DNA from: Epithemia pelagica
Lineage: Eukaryota > Bacillariophyta > Bacillariophyceae > Surirellales > Surirellaceae
Direction: 5' to 3'
DNA length: 64,000 nt
Assembly: GCA_946965045.2 (NCBI GenBank)
Contig: OX337234.1
Location: 1,488,001 to 1,552,000 of the forward strand
A model generated the notes under the pieces. The model did no database searches. It worked only from the letters and a program-made list of their open reading frames with translations, and was not told where the DNA came from. Position numbers and translations under genes: made by a program. This document shows positions 50,875 to 60,463 of the stretch, piece by piece. Numbering within the stretch: the stretch's first letter is position 1; each line of letters begins with the position of its first letter.

Positions 50875-50947
50875 TCCAGGTGTTGCCGAGCTGCATCTGG
50901 ATGCTTTAGGGTTTACTTGAACCACCCCCAATGGGGCAACACCTGGA
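50875..50947. repeat. subterminal hairpin, 13-bp perfect inverted repeat
   Basis: TCCAGGTGTTGCC (50875-50887) and GGCAACACCTGGA (50935-50947) pair perfectly around a 47-base loop, 24 bases before the transposase ATG. It might be a transposase-binding or regulatory site. Confidence 0.6.
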
Positions 50948-50971
50948 CGGATCGGCATCATCCACAAAAGA

Positions 50972-53900
50972 ATGACGCGATCATTCAATTCACCCCACGA
51001 ACAACAGTCTCGGACGAAACCAAATTTTGATGGGAAAGAGGTTGCCACTGCATTTCGGACGCGATGCTCTCCTGTCAACTTTGGATTCTGCAACATAGGG
51101 ATCCGAGATGTCGAGATTTTGGGGTTCCTGAACACTTGGTTTCCAGGATTGTTGGTGGTGAACATGAACCGTGCTTTTGCATTAGACAGAATCTTGGAAA
51201 CCTGTTTTGAAGATGTGACGAAGCCTAACAAGCATGGCTTCTACCTCCACAAGCTTACGATCAAGAAGAAGAGATACACATTTTACTACGTCAGCAAAGA
51301 CAAGAAAGAACCACCAGTGATGTTGGACGATCACCAAGAATGGCTGGAGGCTGCAGAAATGAACGTGATTCGGCGGTCGGGACGAGCGCAGCCAACGAAG
51401 CGAAAGAACGAAATACATGAAGAGGACTCAACAAAAGGAAAGTATGCAAAGACCAGCACAACACCACCAACGATGAGGAACAATGGACTGCAGCCACATC
51501 CACCACCGCTGACAATTGGATTCAGTGCCGCATCAATGCAAATATCATCGCCGTCTGATGGCTCACACAGCATGGCGGCAACAACCAATCACGCTCAAAT
51601 GATGGAGAGCCCTCGTTTTCTCATTGGAGGAGAGGCCGGCAGTGTGCCATCAGCTGCAAAGACAGTCAATGATGGCAATCCAGGGATATTGCCCGTTGGA
51701 AATCCCGAGGTATTGCCCATTGGTTTTACAGCAACTAGTGAGGAGACCATCCGATTTATCCAAGCGATGGAAGATAACTTTTTTGATCAGCCAAGGATGT
51801 GTTTGCTCTTTAAGGGCAAGCAAGATACTCCAGGATCTGCGAAAAACAACCTTTTGGGATGGATAGAAACCCTTTCCACTGCCCCGTTCAGCTTAGCTTC
51901 CATGGCGAAAATTGTTAACAAGGCAGACGTCTATCCACTTACACCGGAGCAGCTACCAAAGTTGCAGTTCATGGCGACATACCTTTGTCTCGTGTACAAG
52001 ATTGCGCTGGTCAACATGCCAGATGGCCAAACGTTTCAAGGCTGCATCGAGGAAGCATCAAGGAGACTTGCTTTAGTCTATGGTAACGAGCATATAAAAA
52101 GACATCATTCAACAATTTCGCGATGGCACAAGTTCTTTCGTGAAGATGGTTGTCTCCCTCATCCAAATCACCTAGTGCAAAATGGGAAGGATCCATCACC
52201 CGCTCTCTTTGTCAACGTACCCGAAGCAAAACTGAAGTTTGAAAAGTGGGCAAAGGAAAATGTGGCGACACTTTCCACAGAGACTGCTCTAGTCTACATC
52301 AAGGAGACTTTGCTTCCGGAAGTATACAATGTGCTCCTGGAAGAGCGTGTAAAAGATGATGCAGGAAGCCCGATGACATACGAGGACTTCTTGGCTAGCA
52401 TGAAGCTAACCAAAGTATCGCGCTCCACCGCAAGGCGCTGTATTGCCAGTGCAGGGCTGGTCTACAAGGACCACAAAAAATCTATTTCAATGATCGTCAT
52501 GAAAACCCTGAGAACGTTGCACACAGGGCTGCATTCATCAAAGAGTACTTCAAAGCGGAAGAGCTTTCATATCGGTGGGTGCAGCTCCCTGTCGAGGATG
52601 CCATCAAACTGGAAAATGAAGGGAAATGCTGACAACGAGAAGCTCCTACCGCAGAGTTTTGTATTTGAGTACACAGATACACCCACGGGAATTCAGATGC
52701 GGGAGTACCATATTGACGCCTTCCACGAAGAGTTTAAAAGGTACATCAAGCCTGAAAACGCAATTCACAATGGAAACCTATCATATAGGTTCCCTTCGGA
52801 CCGTAGACCCGTCATCATCATCGGACAGGATGAATCAATCTACAAACAGTTTTCGTTTTCAGCAAAGACGTGGTACACTAAGGATGGCGTAACAAAACTG
52901 CTACCGAAAGACGATGGGCATGGACTTATGGTCAGTGCTTGTGTAAGTCGATCGTGGGGGTTTCTTATGGATGGAAATCCGGCACTTGGAAATGCTCTAC
53001 CCCTGATCAATCAGCTTCGTCTCCAAATGAGGCACCGTACGTATATCTCTACCGAGTCTGCAATGAAGATCAAAGGCACCGCTTTCAAAAGTGAAGTTGT
53101 CAACTCGGAATCCTTCACTCGATTTTTCCAATATGGAAATGACAAAGAGGGATACTGGTGCTATGACCACATAGCATTGCAGTTAGAGGACATTGTCGAT
53201 TGCCTCGTGATCATGTTCCCCGTGCACGACTTTCTGTTTTTGTTTGACCAAAGCAGTGGTCATGGAAGACAACAAACCGATGGACTAAATGCACTGAACA
53301 TGAATAACGACTGGGGAGGAGCGGTTCCCAATATGCGGGACACAGAAACTGTTGACAAATCTTGCCTTGGTCCGTATAACCATCCCAGGAAACTAAAAGT
53401 TGGTGACGTGCAACACCTGGTTTATCAAGCGAGTGACCCTGGTCCTGTTGCTAAAAAAGGACGTCTTCTTGACGATGCACAACGTCTCGAATAAAGGCTT
53501 GCACGTGCATCTGATACCACAAGAAAGCGCCCCCTCACAAAGCGAGAGCTCATGGCAAAACTTGTTGAGGTCACGGGACCTGCAACGCATAGTTCGTTTC
53601 AATCGAAAAACACACGAGAGTTGCAGGACCTTTGTAAACGCTACCAGATTGCAACGGAGGTCCACGAGAATGTTATGGAACAAGGATGGATGGACGCTCC
53701 TAAGGGTTTATTCCAAGTATTGTGGGAGAGGGGATGGATCGACCCTGATAACATGACCAAGCACGTCAAGACAACGAGAGATGCATGGTTGGAAGCGGAT
53801 AAGAAGACTGTGAAAGAAGACTGCATGGAAGAATACAAGAAGTACTCTCTTTTTTGTCTTATGAGCGAGTGCTTGGACTTTAAAGCAGAAAAGTCTGCCA

Positions 53901-54337
53901 TGGAGAAGCTTGCACAAGATCTGTCGGAACGGCATCATATCAAGATCAATATTTTGAAGTCGACCAAGTATCATTGTGAGATTGCTGGTGAAGGGATTGA
54001 GTATGGCTGGGGCTTCTCGAAGAAGATCTTTCGCTCTATGTTACTGGAACAGAAGAAAACCAAAGCTGCCTTTCATCAATGTGTAAAGACAAGCCTTCGA
54101 AAGGCAACGTCTGAACTGGTATGGACAATGTCAGCAAAGGCACGTCGCTATATGTTGACGTATTTCTTTCTGGATCAAAATTCTATCAATGGAGACTTTG
54201 AATCTGCAGGTCTCTCGTACCACGAAATCGAAAGGATGCAAAAGACATTGAAGTGTCACCGATCTGCTTTGGATCAAGACCAGGGCTTCATCTGGGAACT
54301 CTGGAGAGAAGCACGAGACAATGAGGACGGACGCTGA
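50972..54337 (+). pseudogene. DDE transposase interrupted by one in-frame TAA
   Basis: The frame starting at ATG 50972 runs 840 codons to TAA at 53492-53494, and the same frame reopens at once and runs to 54337, so one nonsense codon splits a protein of about 1120 residues. Catalytic triad candidates: Asp in VIIIGQDESIYKQF (about 52830), Asp in FLFLFDQSSGHG (about 53250), and Glu in KYHCEIAGEGIEYGWGFSK (about 53990) after the stop. QVLWERGWID, just before the third residue, is the conserved (K/Q)xxLxERG(L/W) element of a DDE family found in fungi and algae. The N-terminal 350 residues are Ser/Pro-rich with a basic NLS-like stretch. Exact superfamily name uncertain; the TA flanks point to the Tc1-mariner side. 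Confidence 0.72.
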
Positions 54338-54758
54338 TCTAGTTTCTCTCTCTTTCTCTATCTATATACGCGTTACTTAACAATTTATACTATTAATCCA
54401 TTATATTGAATGTAATCCTTGTCAGTTATTGGTATCAATGATCACTTCCGTGTTGTGTGCTCGTATGCTCGTGTTGCGTGTTCGATTCTCAGTTTGTAAA
54501 TAGATCAAAAATGTGCGCGACCGAGAAAAATGGACAATTTTCGGAGCACATCTTGCGCGAAAACACGCCCCCCTCTCTGAAAGCACGCACGCATCGCAAA
54601 ACTCGCACCCCAACCCTTAAGTAACTCAGCCCACATACCAAAAACTTTCCCGTTTTTTTAGTATGTGAGCTGGAGATTTTCTTTTTGGTATGTGGGCTGA
54701 GGAGAGTGCTGCGTTTCGTGTTTCTTGTGTTTCGTGTTTTGAGTTTTGCGTTTCGACC
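54338..54758. other. intergenic with a 20-bp perfect inverted repeat
   Basis: Probable promoter of the SET gene. The hairpin at 54625-54701 is annotated separately. Confidence 0.5.
54625..54701. repeat. 20-bp perfect inverted repeat upstream of the SET gene
   Basis: CTCAGCCCACATACCAAAAA at 54625-54644 is exactly complementary to 54682-54701, with a 37-base loop that holds a third degenerate copy (AGTATGTGAGCTGGAG). It lies 58 bases before the ATG at 54759. Confidence 0.85.
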
Positions 54759-55919
54759 ATGGGGAAACCAAGCTCAAAGAAACAGCCTTCAAAAGCGGGT
54801 GCTCAAAACCGAGACAGCATGACTGACCAAGGAAATCTTAACGCTCTTCTACTTGCAATAGATGCAGCGGAAGGGCCGTCAGCGGCAGCAGCAGCGGCGC
54901 CCGAAGCAGCAGCAGCCGCAGCGCCCGAAGTAGCAGCAACAGACGAAGCGACAACAACAAAGCACCATCGGTTTCTTTCGGATAAAGACTTTGCCCACGT
55001 GAAGGAGAAAAAGCTTGCAGATGTTCGGCGTGGCCATCCAGGGAAGGACGACAGCAAACAGTATTCGGACACTCAAATGCGGCAGCTCCTCACCGAGACG
55101 CGCACAGCGGACTACAAGAAAGGCGTCGAGGAAGTGGAGAAACTCTCTACTCGTTCTGGACGGGATCCAATCAAGACTTTCAGAGAAGGACTCAAGACGC
55201 TCTCCAAGATCAAAGACAGTGCTGTACTTGCCTGTGCTGTGGGAGAGTATGTCTCACGGAAGATTACAGCCACTTTTTCGGTCCAAGAAGCTCCAATTCG
55301 GAAGCCCGGTTCAGGCTTGCAAAAGGGGAAAATTGTGCCACTTTCGGGTGGAATGGGTCTTCCTGTGAAGAAGAACAGAAAACATACCTTCCCGATCGGC
55401 AAGTATGCCCAATACACATTTGCAAACAAGCCGGTAATCAAGACCTACCTTGGGAAACTGCTCCTGTTTGAGGTGAGGGAGTCAAGACTCCCGGGCGCCG
55501 GGTTTGGCGTTTTTGCAGCTCGGGACATCGACGATGATGAAGTGCTTGGCGCGTACACAGGATACGACGTCACGTCTCGGACAGTTGTACCCAACGAGTA
55601 CGCGATTCACTTCGGACGTGACAATCGAACGCTTCAAGCAGACAACGACGATCACTTCGGCATGGGGCTGCACTTAATCAACGACCACCTACACCATCGG
55701 TACGGGACAGACAATCCACCAGATGAATCGGACGACGGTTACAACGTGAGAATCATGCCGAATCTTCTAGTCAAGGCAATCAAGCCGATCAAAAAGGGCG
55801 ACGAGCTGCGGTTGTTCTACAACCTTACGGACGTATCGACGACGTCCTCCGAACAGGTCATTCGAACGTCGTGGAAAGGTGACGACGAAGACGAGGGAAA
55901 AACGCAGTCGACCCAATGA
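54759..55919 (+). CDS. SET-domain protein inside the composite transposon
   Basis: 386 residues from the ATG at 54759; the frame is open to 54690 without another ATG. N-terminus: a basic Lys/Ser start, then an Ala/Pro/Glu-rich run (about 45-70). A helical middle follows. The C-terminal about 150 residues form a compact SET domain: RLPGAGFGVFAARDIDDDEVLGAYTGYD (GxG and YxG motifs), LINDHLHHRYG in place of NHS, and KPIKKGDELRLFYN (ExxxFxY-like). SET enzymes methylate lysine using S-adenosylmethionine. No pre-SET or post-SET cysteines are visible. The stop codon TGA (55917-55919) overlaps an ATGATG. The following Lys/Glu-rich frame may once have been fused to it. Confidence 0.7.
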   Translation: MGKPSSKKQPSKAGAQNRDSMTDQGNLNALLLAIDAAEGPSAAAAAAPEAAAAAAPEVAATDEATTTKHHRFLSDKDFAHVKEKKLADVRRGHPGKDDSKQYSDTQMRQLLTETRTADYKKGVEEVEKLSTRSGRDPIKTFREGLKTLSKIKDSAVLACAVGEYVSRKITATFSVQEAPIRKPGSGLQKGKIVPLSGGMGLPVKKNRKHTFPIGKYAQYTFANKPVIKTYLGKLLLFEVRESRLPGAGFGVFAARDIDDDEVLGAYTGYDVTSRTVVPNEYAIHFGRDNRTLQADNDDHFGMGLHLINDHLHHRYGTDNPPDESDDGYNVRIMPNLLVKAIKPIKKGDELRLFYNLTDVSTTSSEQVIRTSWKGDDEDEGKTQSTQ

Positions 55920-56780
55920 TGAAAATGAAGACGAGAAAAAGGCAAAGAAGGCTTTCGTTACTTCTCCTTCTACTGTTTTCCGTCCAGTTGCTACTGTTGC
56001 TCGTCCTCCTTCTCCGCCTCCTCCGCAAGACGTTTCTGAGCACTACCATTCACCCTCTCAGCTGCCGCCGCAGTATCCTCCGCCGCATTATCATCATCCT
56101 CCGCCGCAGTACAATAATCCTCATCCTCCGCGCCACAGTACAATCATCCTCATCCTCCGCGCCACAGTACAATCATCCTCATCCTCCGCCGCAGTACAAT
56201 CATCCTCATCCTCCGCCGCAGTACAATCATCCTCATCCTCCGCCACAGTACAATCATCCTCATCCTCAACCGCAGTACAATCATCCTCATCCTCCGCCGT
56301 ATCATCCTCCCCCACAGACAATCACCCCCATCAGCCGCATTACCATGGACATCCTCCGTCGTACGATCAACCCCACTATGGAGGTTACCGGGGGGCTCCC
56401 CATGATCAGCAGCAGCAACAACGCACGACCCAGCCGGTCGAAGGCTCACCCGAGCGTCCGAGCAATGCCGTCCCACCTGCAGCACAAGCTCAACCCGAGC
56501 TTCCGAGCAATCCCGTCCCACCTGCAGCACAAGCTCAACCCGCCACTCAAGCCAATCCCGGCCCTACTGGAATGTTAGTACCAGTGGTTGCCCCGCCAGA
56601 AACAGCAGGAGACGACATGGATGAAAATTCTATGAATGAGGAGATGATTGCAATCGACGAGGAAATGCAGAAGGGTCAATGGCAACGTAAACAGGCGTTG
56701 CAAAATAGAGAATTGCGCTCGAAGTATTTCAAGTGGCTATATGATATTGAAAACAAAATGTATCGAGCATGTTTTTTTCG
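55879..56780 (+). CDS. Pro/His/Tyr/Ser-rich leader, probable N-terminal part of the dioxygenase-like protein
   Basis: An open frame (first codon GTG, no ATG) overlapping the SET gene end. It starts with a basic-acidic stretch KRSRPNDENEDEKKAKKAF, then PPSPPPPQ and PPQYPPPHYHH, a repeat region, a Pro/Ala/Gln-rich part and finally helical QWQRKQALQNRELRSKYFKWLYDIENKM. After that point the coding potential continues in another frame, that of the 56769 ORF, across a run of seven T (about 56771-56777). So I take this as the N-terminal half of the same gene, possibly itself fused to the SET protein. Confidence 0.45.
56085..56310 (+). repeat. 27-bp tandem repeat (PPQYNHPHP-type)
   Basis: Seven to eight units of CAGTACAATCATCCTCATCC with CGCC variants. 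Two early units carry two extra bases, so the frame that reads PQYNHPHPP switches within the array; in the long open frame the later units read as Ser-rich AVQSSSSS. Confidence 0.75.
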
Positions 56781-57722
56781 ACTCCGCCAGATCTCCTCGA
56801 CTTGTTGGAGAGAGCGTGGGACGACAAAGGCTTGGACAATAAAGCAAAGGGCGCATACTTCAAATCTGTTCAAGACTACACACCAAATTTGTTGATGGCA
56901 ATGATGGAAAATGAGGGCTTGGCGACCAACACTCGGTTCTTCAGTCTCTTCGTCCCAGCTTATGTTCAAAAAGTCACGACAGAGTTCAAGCAGGCGCTTG
57001 CCTCAGCTCTTTATGCAATGCAATACGCAAAAGATGAAGCATTTGCGGACGAAATGAGCATTTCCCTTTCGTTTATGAAGACCACACAAGAAAAAGTCCA
57101 AGAACCTCACATCGACTTCTTGTTCCCGGTCGTAACAGGAAACCTGTCCGAAGGTCCCAAAACGCCCTCCGGGAAGAAGAAACCCACAAAGATGACTCGG
57201 AGAGCTTATTCAGATCTGCCATTCCGGGAACGCGTACCCTTTATTGTTTTCATGCCGCTGTCGGAGGAGGGTATGTCCATTGAATTGTGGAAATACCGCG
57301 GTGAGAAGCACGAAGACTACCCGCATGAGTTGGGTAAAGTGGTACAAATCCCGTATGGCAAGTTTCTCCTCGTTCGCGGAGATACTGTCCATGCTGGTGG
57401 CTCTATGACTGGAGAGTTGGGGAGTCCACGTGCACATTTCTATGTGTACCAAGGAAAAGATGGGACCATCCACGATCCCATGCCAAAGAATACCTACAAG
57501 CTACCTTCTGGAGCAGGAAGGCTTTCAGAGTTCTACTTCCACCAGAACGACATTCCTGGTACTCGCCCAAGTGGGCTCGTTCGGGTTCACCTTTGGGTGA
57601 ATAAGGACGAGCGTGTTAACGCCCTTAGTGATAATCCTCGTAATGTGCTTGTGGCTAAGAATTATAAACCTGGTAAGAAGATCGCGACCAAAGAAGCCGA
57701 TCAAACTTATATGGTACGTTGA
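56769..57722 (+). CDS. 2-oxoglutarate/Fe(II) dioxygenase-like protein
   Basis: 317 codons; the ATG at 56769 lies at the frame break and may not be the true start. The fold evidence is the metal-binding HxD in QEPHIDFLFPV (about residue 116), a distal His in GDTVHAGGSMT (about 207), and an Arg 13 residues later in SPRAHFYVYQ that could bind 2-oxoglutarate, in the order and spacing of the double-stranded beta-helix oxygenases. VPFIVFMPLSEEGMSIELW and IPYGKFLLVRGD give the expected beta strands. The substrate is unknown: protein, DNA or RNA are all possible. Its position next to a SET gene inside a transposon suggests a chromatin or nucleic-acid substrate (inference). Confidence 0.55.
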   Translation: MFFSTPPDLLDLLERAWDDKGLDNKAKGAYFKSVQDYTPNLLMAMMENEGLATNTRFFSLFVPAYVQKVTTEFKQALASALYAMQYAKDEAFADEMSISLSFMKTTQEKVQEPHIDFLFPVVTGNLSEGPKTPSGKKKPTKMTRRAYSDLPFRERVPFIVFMPLSEEGMSIELWKYRGEKHEDYPHELGKVVQIPYGKFLLVRGDTVHAGGSMTGELGSPRAHFYVYQGKDGTIHDPMPKNTYKLPSGAGRLSEFYFHQNDIPGTRPSGLVRVHLWVNKDERVNALSDNPRNVLVAKNYKPGKKIATKEADQTYMVR

Positions 57723-58133
57723 GTTGCAGTATGACATTAAGATTTATTAGTTTATTCCTTCATATTATACTTTAGTGCATTGTCGTGTTTGTTTCCATAA
57801 AGTGTCGAAAACGCAAAATATGAGATAAGCCTTTTTTCAATCATAGCTCGGCTGGGACCAATCACAAGTTTCCCTCATATACATCCATACTAGTACAAGG
57901 CGCGACCAATCTCATCCGCAGACCGGGACCCAACTACCGACACTGGGAAGCTGCATCAATGCAAGTAGGAGAAGACGACGATGACGAAGAAAAAGACGAT
58001 GAGCGACAGTGACAATGCAACGACTATGACAAGGACGGCAACAAGTACATCAAGGAGAAATGAAGAAAGTCATTCAAAAGTGAAAGCTATTATAGTGGTC
58101 AAAGAATCGTGTGCATCCATCTGAGAAAGCCTA
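57723..58133. other. intergenic between convergent transposon genes
   Basis: About 410 bases, AT-rich, with GACGAAGAAAAAGACGATGAG-like acidic codons near 57980 but no convincing frame. Probable 3' ends of both neighbours. Confidence 0.4.
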
Positions 58134-59112
58134 CTAGTAGTCATCCTCTTCGGCCTCATCGTAGTACTGCGAGCCGAAAAGATCATTGTCCTGAGTCCTG
58201 ATGACGTCTTCTTGCGTCTCAAGAAATCCATCATCAGCGTAGGAATCGATGGATGTGCGGTAGGCACCAGAGGGATTGTAATAGAACAACGGAGGTGACA
58301 TGGGCACCTTTTCCCTGGTCAGCGACAGCTGGAGAACCATGTGAGGGTCAGCTGCACCACTGAGCTGAACTTCGCGTTCTGCAACCTGACGCTGGAATGC
58401 GTGCTTCTGGGAAGGGGTCCATGGAAAAGGTTGTTTCTTCGGGGAGCACTTCTTGTTCGAGGAATCCGTCGTCTTTGGGGAATCTCTCTTCTTCGGGGAA
58501 TCCACCTTCTTCGGGGTCACATGTGACTCTGCCGATGCTGATAAGTCCTCAACATCGTTCTTTGCCACCCCATTGCTCTCTTTGTCGTTGGGACTCTTGT
58601 CTAATGGCAGCAGAATGCATGGTGAGAGATGGAAAGGCGAAATCATCGAACAATCTAAACTTACCACTCTTTTCAGCTTTCTTGCCACCAGCTTCCATCG
58701 CAAGAAGTTCTGCCGCAATGTCCGATAGGCCTGCCTGTTCGACGTTCTGGCAGCTGATGAAGCGCACCGGGAGGCCGTTTGCATCCCAAATGGTCAGCTG
58801 CCTCTACGTCGCACGACTGTACCAAGGATCGTCTCCGTGCATGTCGAAGGTGACGTGCTTCGTCGTCAATTTTTTGTCGCTTGGTGACGGGCTTGTTTTG
58901 AGGGGTGTCTTCTTCTTGGCCGTCGCCGTCTTCTTGGACGATGCTGTCTTCTTGGCTAATGCTGCGTTCTTGGCCGTTCCTGTTGCCGTCGCCGTCTTCT
59001 TCTTCGTCTTCGACACTGTGTCGAGAGGCTTCTTTGCCTTCATCTTTTTTTTGCTGGAGGGAGCTTCGGCGTTGGAGCGAACTTGCTCCTTCGCTGTGGA
59101 TCGAGTGCTCAT
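58134..59112 (-). pseudogene. SPKK-rich, linker-histone-tail-like basic protein with one in-frame TAG
   Basis: Exons 59112-58665 and 58600-58134 (64-bp intron GTAAGT...ATTAG); about 304 codons, with TAG at 58806-58804 inside exon 1 and the same frame continuing as RQLTIWDANGLPVRFISCQNVEQAG. The N-terminal 100 residues are Lys/Ala/Ser/Thr-rich (KKTATATGTAKNAALAKKTA), like a histone H1 tail. Exon 2 has TPKK, SPKK, SPKT and SPKK motifs in a row, known minor-groove DNA-binding units, followed by an acidic Tyr/Asp end. A DNA-binding architectural protein is the likely role. It is divergent from the gene at 59353. Confidence 0.55.
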
Positions 59113-59352
59113 CGATGAACTTCAAGTTACGCGCATGTTTGAATTATGATCTTGTTTGTTTGATTGTTGTATTTGATTGTCTTGTTTGTTGGTCCATCTC
59201 ATTTTATTGTGTCATCTCGGGATCCTCCCGGCGCTCATTTGTGAACAATATCGGCGCACGCCAAGTGAGTTGCAGCTTCCGAACGTGTCGGACAACAATC
59301 AAACAGGAGAAACGAAGAGCAACGAGACAAGGAGAAGCAAGAGAAAACGACG

Positions 59353-59850
59353 ATGTCCAGCTTCAAATACAACAAAGAGGATGGTAATCCTGAGAGTATT
59401 CTTTGTCTCCCATTCAAGTCTTGCTTTTATGCAAGAAACGTCTGTGCGCTCCTTGGGCCGATGTCGAAAAGCAAGGACTCAGGACGAAACGTCGTGGACC
59501 GCGGCCATCTACTGGTCCAGCGGGAGCTTTGCACAGATTATCTTCGGGTTGCTATCTTCCACCGGGAGGCAACGAGTGAGCACGAAGAACCAGGGTTGGT
59601 TGTACCGGTTGGGTTCATTGCTTTGACCCATATGGAAGCTGTGGTTGGAGAGAGCCGCCAAGAAACCAGGGGACGCATCCGCCTCTACACGCGCTGCTCT
59701 ATCACCCCTTCGTTGCGTATGGAGCCCCAGATTGTGACCATCTACATGAGTACTGGTGATATGGATCGCCTCAACATTGCGCTCGGTTCAGAAATGATGA
59801 AGTATCCGCATCAAAACCTCTTCTTCAATCATCAACAAGCACAAGCTTAA
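59353..59850 (+). CDS. hypothetical protein inside the composite transposon
   Basis: 165 residues starting MSSFKYNKEDGNPESIL. It appears globular, with beta-rich stretches (LRVAIFHRE, LVVPVGFIALTHMEA, IRLYTRCSITPSL, QIVTIYMSTGD) and no signal peptide, membrane helix or zinc motif. I do not recognise the family. It shares a 240-bp divergent upstream region with the SPKK gene, suggesting joint control. Confidence 0.5.
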   Translation: MSSFKYNKEDGNPESILCLPFKSCFYARNVCALLGPMSKSKDSGRNVVDRGHLLVQRELCTDYLRVAIFHREATSEHEEPGLVVPVGFIALTHMEAVVGESRQETRGRIRLYTRCSITPSLRMEPQIVTIYMSTGDMDRLNIALGSEMMKYPHQNLFFNHQQAQA

Positions 59851-60429
59851 GTCTACAACACTAGCACTCACAAGTGTTTAAGGATTCACTAGTGTTTTAC
59901 GATTATCATTCGAGTAAAAATCAAGCTTGTTGTACCAAAGTCTGCAGCCGTCGCGTTGCCTTCTCGACATGGCTTCGTGAGTCAAAACATGTGTATTAAT
60001 AGTATCACTTTGTGACGTGAACTACGCTTGATCTTTGTTCCATGTATCTAATGACGAGAATATTACTTTTTAACGTGAATTACGCTACAATATACAATAG
60101 TCGCTGCTCCATCATTCGATTCTACGATACGAATTGAGGTGCATTGGTTGCGCCGTAATTTTGCCGCAGTAAATGACGCATCGACGACCTATAGACGATA
60201 AAAAGCCACTTACCCAACGAATTCAAGCCAACCAACGTTGTCCGTCCTCAACCCATGTACGAAGAAGAGGTTCCACGCATGGGATCATGGAGCCGTTGCC
60301 TATACGAGTAGAGATCGGCCAAAAGAGCCGCTCACCATGGTCGATTTTTGGTAGAACACGTAGGGCCTAATTAGAAGGGCTATATTAAGGGGATGGCTGG
60401 CGTGGAACTCGTAGCATTTGTACTGCGAG
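59851..60429. other. right subterminal region of the composite transposon
   Basis: Non-coding, AT-rich. It holds paired GTGAACTACGCT/GTGAATTACGCT sequences (about 60018 and 60079) that may be subterminal repeats. Confidence 0.45.
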
Positions 60430-60463
60430 CTACGTCACTCGCATTTCGTCTGAAACCAGCTTG
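60430..60463 (-). repeat. terminal inverted repeat, right
   Basis: Complement begins CAAGCTGGTTTCAG and contains AGTGACGTAG; 25 of 34 bases match the left end. Followed by TA. Confidence 0.65.

Larger units (their letters stand above)
50627..60463 (+). mobile_element. composite Tc1/mariner-like DNA transposon carrying SET, dioxygenase and SPKK genes
   Basis: Left end 50627-50660 and right end 60430-60463 (complement) align without gaps over 34 bases with 25 identities, including AGCTGGTTTCAG and a second block AGTGA(A/C)GTAG. Both ends are flanked by TA (50625-50626 and 60464-60465), the target of IS630-Tc1-mariner enzymes. Inside is a DDE transposase and four other genes, 9.84 kb in total, far longer than ordinary mariner-type elements. 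I infer that all five genes travel together. The element lies just upstream of the EXS gene. Confidence 0.62.

Noticed and set aside
50972-54337. Classifying the transposase as KDZ (Kyakuja-Dileera-Zisupton) because of the dioxygenase neighbour
   Set aside because: The characteristic KDZ motifs are not seen; the ERGW block, the CEIAGEGIEYGWG Glu region and TA flanks point to a different DDE group.
56085-56310. CRISPR-like or satellite array in the transposon
   Set aside because: Contiguous 27-bp units without spacers inside a coding region.
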